Shown: one piece after another, positions 4,588 to 10,286 of the stretch
Position numbering within the stretch: position 1 is the stretch's first letter
Layout: each line of letters opens with the position of its first letter
Virus record (IMG/VR): IMGVR_UViG_3300027687_000076
Location: 1 to 23,105 of that record
DNA length: 23,105 nucleotides
Reading direction: 5' to 3' (one strand)
From: a virus
Position numbers and translations under genes: made by a program
The notes under the pieces: generated by a model
The model's database searches: none
Told to the model about the DNA's origin: nothing
Seen by the model: only the letters and a program-made list of their open reading frames with translations

Positions 4588-4786
4588 AAACAGACGAAAC
4601 CTATTCCGAGCCGTGCCAGTAAAGGTGCATAGACCATCGACCATCCTAAATAACAATGAACAAAAGCACATAGACCAGAACTGGAAAGCATTTTGGGCAA
4701 AACGTGGATACACTAAGCCACCAGTCGTAAGTGCCTACATACTAGGAGTTTTTGACTTACCGACACCTAAAAAGGGGCAAGCATAA
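4577..4786 (+). CDS. Hypothetical basic protein (69 aa)
   Basis: ATG 4577 is chosen over an upstream in-frame GTG at 4490, which would run through most of the preceding gene. The protein is strongly basic at its N-terminus (MRVKNRRNLFRAVPVKVHRP). A middle segment (HIDQNWKAFWAKRGYTKPPV) is rich in Trp, Lys and aromatics, and it ends GVFDLPTPKKGQA. It may bind nucleic acid, but no family is recognised. It is the last gene before the regulator/integrase module. Confidence 0.6.
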   Translation: MRVKNRRNLFRAVPVKVHRPSTILNNNEQKHIDQNWKAFWAKRGYTKPPVVSAYILGVFDLPTPKKGQA

Positions 4787-4792
4787 CACCTA

Positions 4793-4841
4793 TTGACTTT
4801 TGTTTTCAAATCTGAAACAGTTTCAAATACGAAACTATTAA
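4793..4841 (+). promoter_or_regulatory. Candidate promoter with tandem palindromic operators for the MarR-like gene
   Basis: A -35-like TTGACT (4793-4798) is followed by two tandem palindromes of form TTTC-N6-GAAA: TTTCAAATCTGAAAC at 4804-4818 and TTTCAAATACGAAAC at 4821-4835, exactly 17 bp apart. A weak -10-like TATTAA lies at 4836-4841. Dyads of this size fit a dimeric winged-helix repressor, so autoregulation by the MarR-like protein is the simplest reading. A third TTTC-N6-GAAA lies at 6819-6832 before the RNA polymerase gene. Confidence 0.5.
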
Positions 4842-4850
4842 GTTTATGGG

Positions 4851-4930
4851 AGATAACTAGTAGATGCCGAAGACTAAAATTAAAGTATCAAGAATAATAA
4901 CAATACCATATTTATTTACATTAGTTATCT
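4851..4930 (+). repeat. 9-bp inverted repeat in the regulator leader
   Basis: AGATAACTA (4851-4859) is the reverse complement of TAGTTATCT (4922-4930), with a 62-nt loop. The pair frames the leader ORF start at 4864 and ends ahead of the AGGGGAG ribosome-binding site of the regulator gene. It could be a long-range RNA stem or an operator; the evidence is only the symmetry. Confidence 0.3.
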
Positions 4931-4998
4931 ACAGCGATAGCGAGGGGAGAATAAAAAATGTCTGTTTTAAAACTCATTGGTTTAATCGACAAGGTTGA
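4864..4998 (+). CDS. Possible leader ORF overlapping the regulator gene (44 aa)
   Basis: ATG 4864 has a decent Shine-Dalgarno site (GGGAG 4848-4852) and reads MPKTKIKVSRIITIPYLFTL..., ending at TGA 4996-4998, 41 bp inside the MarR-like gene in another frame. It has a basic N-terminus and a hydrophobic stretch (RIITIPYLFTLVIYS). Its translation would pass over the ribosome-binding site of the regulator. It may be a real small gene, a leader peptide or chance. Confidence 0.3.
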   Translation: MPKTKIKVSRIITIPYLFTLVIYSDSEGRIKNVCFKTHWFNRQG

Positions 4999-5290
4999 TG
5001 AATATATAGGACACCACTCATTCAGAGACGTAAAGGTGCTTGCGTATCTTTACCAGTCTGAACGCAGTGTTATTTACTTTCAATCCATAATCAAAGACCT
5101 AGAACTATCAGCAGTCGGAGTCACCAGAAGCCTAAAAGTATTAAGTGACCGCGACATGATTACATTATCAATGGACACCGAAGACACACGAAAGAAAAGC
5201 GTATCAATTACCGACAAGGGAAACGCACTTAAACTACACATAATAGAAATATTGGGGGACACACATGGCAGTAAGAGTAAATCACAATAA
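4958..5290 (+). CDS. MarR-like winged-helix transcriptional regulator (110 aa)
   Basis: ATG 4958 has one of the strongest Shine-Dalgarno sites in the window (AGGGGAG about 4942-4948). The protein fits a winged-helix DNA-binding domain. Helices lie at about 3-50; a helix-turn-helix at about 55-88 (YFQSIIKDLELSAVGVTRSL, then KVLSDRDMITL); a wing at about 88-103 (DTEDTRKKSVSITDKG). The D-x-R-K-K-x-x-x-x-T-x-K-G pattern is characteristic of MarR family wings. It is a little shorter than typical MarR proteins (about 140 aa). It overlaps the integrase gene by 26 bp, and tandem dyads lie upstream. Next to an integrase, it is the best candidate for the lysogeny regulator, either repressor or activator. 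There is no CI-like or Cro-like gene in the window. Confidence 0.7.
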   Translation: MSVLKLIGLIDKVDEYIGHHSFRDVKVLAYLYQSERSVIYFQSIIKDLELSAVGVTRSLKVLSDRDMITLSMDTEDTRKKSVSITDKGNALKLHIIEILGDTHGSKSKSQ

Positions 5291-6302
5291 GTTCCTAGCC
5301 GACTTCATGTTGGACGGGAGGCGTATCAAAAGACAGTTCGACACCGAGATAGATGCACAAGCGTTTGAAATAGAGACACGTAGGCAGCACCAGTATGGGA
5401 AACCTCTTGAGGCAGTCGAAAAGGCAAAGGCATACACGCTAGGTCACATGATGGATAAAACCTTTGTTAAATACTGGCAGAATAAGCCTACCGAAGAACT
5501 AAGTCTAGTAAACATGAAGATTATTGAGAAGTTCTTCCTTCCTATGACACCTTTGGACTCCATCACGACTGAGAAGATTGATGATTTCATAATGCACCTG
5601 CAAAACAAGGGCAACAAGCCATCGACCGTCAACAGTAAGCTATCGACGCTTAGTAAGTGCATGCGATTTGCTAACGACCGCGGTTACCTCAAGGTAAAAC
5701 CTAAGATTGACCGCCCAAAGGTTGGAAACAATGCACGATTGAGGTTTTTTAACATAGAGGACGAGAATCTTATAATAGATTTACTTTCGGAGCATGGTAA
5801 GAAAGACTTCAAAAACTTCTTCATCTTCTTACTATACACAGGGATAAGACCGAGCGAAGCACGAGGCATACATAGCAGGGATATACGAAAAGATGACCAG
5901 CTAGAATGGGTTGTTGATGTGAAAATGGTTAAAGATGTATCAGGCACGACGTTACCGCGCACCCTGCCTTTAACTGAAAAAGCATATAGTGCCTACCAAA
6001 AGTTAGACAATGGTTCTGTTTATCCTTTTGCTAAGTTTACCAAGCAAGAGATAAGAAAGAACTGGGATTGGGTTAGAGCAGCTTCAGGACACACTCACGT
6101 TGCTGATAAAGACTTTGTGTTCTACCTTACACGTCACACCTGTGCATCACGAATGGTGCAACGAGGTATAAGCCTAGCGGTTGTTCAGAAGTGGATGGGT
6201 CATAGGACAATTCAAACCACTTTGATATACGCTAAGTTAATACCGACTAATTTACTTGACGCTCGAGACGCACTTAATTCAATAAAAGAAAACACTTTAT
6301 GA
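5265..6302 (+). CDS. int: Tyrosine recombinase / phage integrase (345 aa)
   Basis: This is a site-specific tyrosine recombinase, expected to catalyse attP x attB integration. The N-terminal part (1-55, VNHNKFLADFMLDGRRIKRQ) resembles an arm-binding domain. About 60-150 is the SAM-like core-binding domain (STVNSKLSTLSKCMRFAND). About 165-335 is catalytic. Visible catalytic residues are R195 (TGIRPSEAR), R290 in YLTRHTCASR, H313 (WMGHRTIQTT) and nucleophile Y322 (LIYAKL). The first position of the HxxR box is Tyr287 rather than His, a substitution seen in some integrases. Length is normal. The gene overlaps the regulator gene by 26 bp and the next ORF by 4 bp, and lies about 400 bp before the tRNA-derived att-like site. 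Confidence 0.95.
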   Translation: MAVRVNHNKFLADFMLDGRRIKRQFDTEIDAQAFEIETRRQHQYGKPLEAVEKAKAYTLGHMMDKTFVKYWQNKPTEELSLVNMKIIEKFFLPMTPLDSITTEKIDDFIMHLQNKGNKPSTVNSKLSTLSKCMRFANDRGYLKVKPKIDRPKVGNNARLRFFNIEDENLIIDLLSEHGKKDFKNFFIFLLYTGIRPSEARGIHSRDIRKDDQLEWVVDVKMVKDVSGTTLPRTLPLTEKAYSAYQKLDNGSVYPFAKFTKQEIRKNWDWVRAASGHTHVADKDFVFYLTRHTCASRMVQRGISLAVVQKWMGHRTIQTTLIYAKLIPTNLLDARDALNSIKENTL

Positions 6303-6391
6303 GAACATCCACAATACTACTGAAGCAAGCGACCAAACGCAAGACACCTAAAACCAAACCTAAAACTAAAAATGCCAGCAAAAAAAAGTAA
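6299..6391 (+). CDS. Possible tiny basic peptide (30 aa)
   Basis: ATG 6299 overlaps the integrase stop (ATGA). The peptide is MRTSTILLKQATKRKTPKTK and a KTKNASKKK end: very basic, with low-complexity Lys/Thr/Pro. It overlaps the next gene (6372) by 20 bp in a different frame. It could be a DNA-binding or excisionase-like peptide by position, but it is too short to assign. Coding status is uncertain. Confidence 0.35.
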   Translation: MRTSTILLKQATKRKTPKTKPKTKNASKKK

Positions 6392-6578
6392 GTCACTATA
6401 CGCACCTGATACCGAAAGTATTTTAACACGAGGACTAAATTCTATGACCAAGGCTTGTGATGCCTTGACAAAACAAAACGAGACTCTTAATAACGACATC
6501 GAGGGTTTAAAGTCTAAGATTAAACGACTCAGTGAACGAGTATTAATTGATAAAGGTAACGACAGTGACGTTAACTAA
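6372..6578 (+). CDS. Hypothetical coiled-coil protein (68 aa)
   Basis: ATG 6372 gives MPAKKSKSLYAPDTESILTR followed by a helical segment with heptad-like hydrophobics (ACDALTKQNETLNNDIEGLK, then SKIKRLSERVLIDKG), ending DSDVN. The N-terminus is basic and the middle a likely coiled coil. No excisionase-type winged helix is recognisable. It is the last gene before the att-like region and RNA polymerase, so a role in integration control is possible but unsupported by sequence. Confidence 0.55.
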   Translation: MPAKKSKSLYAPDTESILTRGLNSMTKACDALTKQNETLNNDIEGLKSKIKRLSERVLIDKGNDSDVN

Positions 6579-6597
6579 TATAAAAATACAAAAGTTA

Positions 6598-6630
6598 GGG
6601 ACAAACCACGGACAAATCACAGACAATCAT
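6598..6630 (+). repeat. Three direct repeats of GGACAAAYCA, 11-bp period
   Basis: GGACA/AGACA cores at 6599, 6610 and 6621 are spaced exactly 11 bp, placing them on one face of the helix. The segment 6607-6625 matches, inverted, the element at 960-978 (17 of 19). These are candidate arm-type sites for the integrase or an excisionase, or an operator. A -10-like TATAAA lies just upstream at 6579-6584. Confidence 0.6.
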
Positions 6631-6712
6631 GACCTATTTTTGTCCCTGCTTTTACTTTCTGGTCATGGACTTTTAAGGTATAAGTCCTTGAATTAAATAG
6701 AGAATACCAAAT

Positions 6713-6756
6713 GCGCTCGTAGCTCAGCTGGATAGAGCACTAGACTACGAATTTAG
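6713..6756 (+). pseudogene. 5' half of tRNA-Arg(ACG), att core
   Basis: The first 44 nt of a tRNA are present: acceptor strand GCGCTCG (6713-6719), D-stem GCTC/GAGC (6722-6725, 6735-6738), anticodon stem CTAGA/TTTAG (6740-6744, 6752-6756) around the loop CTACGAA with anticodon ACG (6747-6749). The variable loop, T-arm and 3' acceptor strand are absent; AT-rich unrelated DNA follows. It cannot be a working tRNA. The anticodon stem and 7-nt loop form the usual integrase core geometry (inverted 5-mers around a 7-bp overlap). Its presence suggests integration into a host tRNA-Arg(ACG) gene. Confidence 0.8.
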
Positions 6757-6818
6757 ATAAATTAATAACACATCTGAAACTATATAAAACTCACCCTATA
6801 CACTAGTCCAAATATCTA

Positions 6819-6832
6819 TTTCATTTATGAAA
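6819..6832 (+). promoter_or_regulatory. TTTC-N6-GAAA dyad upstream of the RNA polymerase gene
   Basis: TTTCATTTATGAAA is a palindrome (TTTCAT-TT-ATGAAA) of the same TTTC-N6-GAAA form as the two dyads before the MarR-like gene, and lies 40 bp before the RNA polymerase ATG. A single such match can arise by chance in AT-rich DNA, so the link rests on position. Confidence 0.35.
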
Positions 6833-6872
6833 GTAATTTGATTTTGGTGTCCGTATAGGGACAATCACACTT

Positions 6873-9296
6873 ATGCTAAATCAACAAAAACTTAACGCTG
6901 ATATGTCAGAAATTGGCAAGGGTCGCTATCGAAATAAAATCGAAAGTGCCAAGGCGCGTGAAGTTGAGGGAGAGACAAAGTATGGGCAGAGATTGATGCG
7001 AGGAGCGTTACCACTACTAGCGAAAGCCATTGAAGATTCTTTTATCACATGGAAGAAACCAAAGACTAAAGCTAGGTGGCAGATTGATATTGTAAAAGCT
7101 AAAGCACCTGTGATTGCGTTCATAACAATCAAGGCAGTCATCGATAGCATTACCTTGCGTAAACCAATGAGCAGCGTAGCTGCCTTTGTAGGCGCACGAG
7201 TTGAAGATGAAATAAGATGTTCGTTCTTAGTTAAGAACAACGAAAAGGGTGAAGGCATCATCTTGGGTGCAAAGCGTAAACGAGGTGGTCTTGGTAATAC
7301 AAGGCGGCACATCAGACGTTCAATGCTCCATGAAACCGAGAAGGGTTTGATGCCAGAATGGGAGGGGTGGAGACAACGAGATAGATTAAGTTGTGGTCTA
7401 AACTTAGTAGAGATACTCAGGGTAAGCACTGGGTTAATAGAATATATCTATGTTCAAGATGGGAAGCGCAAGAAGAAGTCCCCAACTAGATATGTAACGG
7501 CAACGAAAGAAACACTACAATGGATTGAGGATTATAACACCGACCGTGAACTCCTCGAACCGTTCTGGCTACCAAGCGTGGAACTCCCAACACCTTGGCA
7601 GTCTGTTTGGGAAGGTGGGTACAGCTCCTCCGACACCTATCTTCCCAAACTTCCATTTATCAAGTCCACTAACATGGATTACATTCGTTCCATCAAAGGT
7701 AAGCTAGAAGAACCGATGGAAGCGTGTAACCTTATTCAGAATACACCTTGGACAGTGAACGATAATGTTTACAAGGTGATGGACTGGGCTTGGAAAAACA
7801 ATGTGCAAGTGGGTGAGCTACCTAGCCGAGAGGATGAAGAACTACCAGATATTCCTAGTGACTTTCATGACAACCCTGATAGTAATACTACATGGAGAAG
7901 GACTGCCGCAGGTATCTATGGTCGCAACCTATCGACACGTAGTAAGAGACTGCTCACGTCCAAGACTTTATATGTAGCAGAGAAACTAAAAGGTAATCGT
8001 TTCTTCTATCCTAGTAACTGTGACTTCAGAGGTAGGGTTTACAACGTCCCTGCTTTCCTTGGTATTCAAGGCACTGATATGTCACGAGGACTCTTGCAGT
8101 TCTATCGGTCTTGTAAGATTAAGAACGAGAAGGATGCACGTTGGTTAGCCATACACGGAGCGAACACCTTTGGTAATGATAAGGTATCACTTGATGACCG
8201 CGTTAAGTGGGCTTACGACTTTGGCAAGATAGCAATCGACATTGCCCAGAATCCTACCGACCACCTACTGTGGACAGAGGCAGCCAGTCCTTGGCAGTTC
8301 TTAGCGTGGTGCTTTGAGTGGCGTAACTACATGGTCAACAAGAAGATAGATAGCTTCTTACCTGTGAACATGGATGCCACCAACAATGGATTGCAGATAC
8401 TTTCAATGCTCACTCGTGATGAGTATGGGATGCAAGCAACTAATGTTCTCCCAACCAGCACACCTGCTGACATCTACCGAGTGGTATCCGACAAGGTTGT
8501 TGAGCAACTTAAGATAGACCTGCAACAAGGCGTTGCGTTCAGTCAGCAATGGTTAGACTTTGGGTTAGACCGCAAGACAACTAAGCGTCCTGTCATGTGT
8601 TACAGCTATGGTCTTACACCATACTCTAATCGTGCCTACATCAATGACTGGTATGACGAGACTATTCATAAAGATAAAACCAAGCCACGCTTTGACGAAG
8701 GCATAAAGTATAAAGCCATCCACTATCTATCTACACTTGTATGGGATGGTATTGAGTCAGTCCTAGATAGACCTAAGCAGTGTATGCAGTGGTTCCAAGA
8801 ATGTTCTAGACTCATCTCAGAAAAACAACGTCCAATGAGTTGGGTAAGTCCAAGTGGTTTCCCAGTGCATCAAGAGTATCACAAGTTACACGAGAAAAAG
8901 ATAAGCACTTGGATTGGTGGCACTGCTACACACGTAACCTTCTATGATACCAAGGATGAAATCTCATCAAGGAAACAATCCAATGGTGTCAGTCCTAACT
9001 TTGTTCATGCACTAGATGGCGCTGCGTTACACAAGTCAGTCATTCAGTGTAACCAACAAGAAGACATATACGATTTCAGTATGGTGCATGACAGCTATGG
9101 AACGCACTCAACGAACTGCGACAAGATGAGTAAGGTTATACGCAATGTCTTCTATGAGATGTTTAGTGTTGACCTCCTCCAAGATTGGAAACATCAATTA
9201 GAAGTTAACAACATCGACATAACATTCCCAGACCCGCCTGCCTACGGGAACGCTGACCTCACACAACTCAAGGACAGTGAATACTTTTTTAGCTAA
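6873..9296 (+). CDS. T7-type single-subunit DNA-directed RNA polymerase (807 aa)
   Basis: It transcribes the replication and virion genes from phage promoters. Motif A is NMDATNNGLQILSML with catalytic D501 (T7 D537). Motif B is RKTTKRPVMCYSYG with K571, R572 and Y579 (T7 K631, R632, Y639). Motif C is MVHDSYGT with D740 (T7 D812). The C-terminus ends SEYFFS, near the T7 aromatic end. It is about 75 residues shorter than T7 RNA polymerase, mostly N-terminal, so the promoter-recognition part is diverged. ATG 6873 lacks a Shine-Dalgarno site; its leader (GGGACAATCACACTT) resembles the att arm repeats. No phage promoter sequence could be identified downstream. It follows the att-like region, as in integrase-bearing T7-like phages. 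Confidence 0.97.
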   Translation: MLNQQKLNADMSEIGKGRYRNKIESAKAREVEGETKYGQRLMRGALPLLAKAIEDSFITWKKPKTKARWQIDIVKAKAPVIAFITIKAVIDSITLRKPMSSVAAFVGARVEDEIRCSFLVKNNEKGEGIILGAKRKRGGLGNTRRHIRRSMLHETEKGLMPEWEGWRQRDRLSCGLNLVEILRVSTGLIEYIYVQDGKRKKKSPTRYVTATKETLQWIEDYNTDRELLEPFWLPSVELPTPWQSVWEGGYSSSDTYLPKLPFIKSTNMDYIRSIKGKLEEPMEACNLIQNTPWTVNDNVYKVMDWAWKNNVQVGELPSREDEELPDIPSDFHDNPDSNTTWRRTAAGIYGRNLSTRSKRLLTSKTLYVAEKLKGNRFFYPSNCDFRGRVYNVPAFLGIQGTDMSRGLLQFYRSCKIKNEKDARWLAIHGANTFGNDKVSLDDRVKWAYDFGKIAIDIAQNPTDHLLWTEAASPWQFLAWCFEWRNYMVNKKIDSFLPVNMDATNNGLQILSMLTRDEYGMQATNVLPTSTPADIYRVVSDKVVEQLKIDLQQGVAFSQQWLDFGLDRKTTKRPVMCYSYGLTPYSNRAYINDWYDETIHKDKTKPRFDEGIKYKAIHYLSTLVWDGIESVLDRPKQCMQWFQECSRLISEKQRPMSWVSPSGFPVHQEYHKLHEKKISTWIGGTATHVTFYDTKDEISSRKQSNGVSPNFVHALDGAALHKSVIQCNQQEDIYDFSMVHDSYGTHSTNCDKMSKVIRNVFYEMFSVDLLQDWKHQLEVNNIDITFPDPPAYGNADLTQLKDSEYFFS

Positions 9297-9337
9297 TGCA
9301 ATTAATTCTAATAATCAGAAAGGAACGCAAATAAATT

Positions 9338-9934
9338 ATGGCAAATACAATAACAACACCACAGGGTAAAGCAGTTTACCCACGTATCGATACACCTGAC
9401 ACTAAGTTCAACGAAGACGGCTTGTACTCTTGCAAGCTTCACATCAGTGAGGACGACTTCAAAGCTTTTGAGTTGGGCATCGATAAATTATATGACGCAG
9501 CGTTCGACGCTGAGTGCAAAGCTCATGGTAAGAAGCTGAAGAAGTCAGTAAACAAACCAGTAAGGATTACTCCTGATGGGGACTATGAGATTTTTGCCAA
9601 GCAGGTAGCTCAAAGGCAGACTAAAACAAGAGGACTCATTGAGTTCACTGTTGTCTGCTTTGATAGCCAAGGAAGTAAAATCGCCACACCAAAAGTAGGT
9701 AGTGGTTCTGAACTTAAACTTGCTGTTGAGCCAAACTTCTGGTTCATCCCAAGTCAAGGGTTCGGATACACACTACGCCTCAAGGCAATCCAAATTATGG
9801 AGTTGGTTGAGTATGGTGGTGGGTCTTCTGACAGCTACGGTTTCGGTAAAAGTGATGGGGGATATACAGGGGAATCCTTCAACGAAACATTTACGGAAAC
9901 GAATGAGACATCATCGGAAACAGCACCGTTCTAA
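9338..9934 (+). CDS. Single-stranded DNA-binding protein, T7 gp2.5-like (198 aa)
   Basis: By position (after RNA polymerase, before endonuclease I), size and architecture this is the ssDNA-binding protein that coats replication intermediates and contacts helicase and polymerase. The first about 160 residues form an OB-type beta-rich body (AVYPRIDTPDTKFNEDGLYS; LKLAVEPNFWFIPSQGFGYT). The tail is Gly/Ser-rich, then acidic and phenylalanine-terminated (FTETNETSSETAPF), as in gp2.5 and other phage SSBs whose acidic C-terminal F recruits partners. There is a Shine-Dalgarno site (AAAGGA 9319-9324). It overlaps the endonuclease gene by 32 bp. Confidence 0.85.
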   Translation: MANTITTPQGKAVYPRIDTPDTKFNEDGLYSCKLHISEDDFKAFELGIDKLYDAAFDAECKAHGKKLKKSVNKPVRITPDGDYEIFAKQVAQRQTKTRGLIEFTVVCFDSQGSKIATPKVGSGSELKLAVEPNFWFIPSQGFGYTLRLKAIQIMELVEYGGGSSDSYGFGKSDGGYTGESFNETFTETNETSSETAPF

Positions 9935-10286
9935 ATCTCCCTATCGTTCAGGTTTCGAGGAGAGAGTAGCTGGCGCACTTAAAGATGCGAAGGTTGCTTT
10001 CTCCTACGAAACTCTGCGATTGGAATATTATAGGACAAGCCACTACAAACCTGATTTTATTTTACCTAATGGAGTAATACTTGAAGTTAAAGGTTATTTT
10101 CTACCCAGCGACAGGACGAAACACAAGCTCGTTAAAGAGTGTCATCCAGAGTTGGACATCAGATTTGTATTTCAGAACGCACACAACACTCTTAGTCGAA
10201 AGAGTAAAACAACATACGCACAATGGTGTGACACTCATGGATTCATGTGGTGTCACAAAGAAATACCAAACACATGGATGATTTAA
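9903..10286 (+). CDS. Endonuclease I, Holliday-junction resolvase, T7 gp3-like (127 aa)
   Basis: It cleaves branched DNA and, in T7, helps degrade host DNA and resolve junctions before packaging. It aligns well with T7 endonuclease I: RSGFEERV (T7 RSGLEDKV), YKPDFILPNGVILEVKG (T7 YTPDFLLPNGIFVETKG), HPELDIRFVFQNA (T7 HPELDIRIVFSSS). The PD-(D/E)XK catalytic set is E19, D51, E61, K63. ATG 9903 is chosen because it gives a T7-like N-terminus just before RSG. The frame is open further upstream only inside the SSB gene. It is 22 residues shorter than T7 gp3 (149 aa), lacking the basic tail. It overlaps SSB by 32 bp and the primase-helicase by 13 bp, indicating coupled translation. Confidence 0.95.
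   Translation: MRHHRKQHRSKSPYRSGFEERVAGALKDAKVAFSYETLRLEYYRTSHYKPDFILPNGVILEVKGYFLPSDRTKHKLVKECHPELDIRFVFQNAHNTLSRKSKTTYAQWCDTHGFMWCHKEIPNTWMI

Larger units (their letters stand above)
6579..6872 (+). other. attP: attP-like region: repeated arm-type motifs flanking a half tRNA
   Basis: A 294-bp gap between the integrase module and the RNA polymerase gene. Left of the tRNA half are three 11-bp-spaced repeats (GGGACAAACCAC from 6598, CGGACAAATCAC from 6609, CAGACAATCAT from 6620) and an inverted copy (TGTCCC 6641-6646). Right of it are TGTCCGT (6848-6854) and GGGACAATCAC (6858-6868). In between lie the 44-nt tRNA fragment (6713-6756) and a TTTC-N6-GAAA dyad (6819-6832). Arm sites on both sides of a tRNA core are the classic layout of a tyrosine-integrase attP. 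Identity as attP is inference. Confidence 0.7.

Noticed and set aside
6713-6790. A complete tRNA gene
   Set aside because: Only the acceptor 5' strand, D-arm and anticodon arm are present; no T-arm or matching CGAGCGC 3' strand follows.
6926-7429. 167-codon reverse-strand frame inside the RNA polymerase gene
   Set aside because: It is the antisense shadow of a clear polymerase gene, has no recognisable domain, and no other gene in the window is on the minus strand.
9297-9337. T7-type phage promoter before the SSB gene
   Set aside because: I compared the few intergenic gaps (135-300, 9297-9337, 20963-21079) and found no shared 18-23 bp motif that would justify calling a phage promoter.
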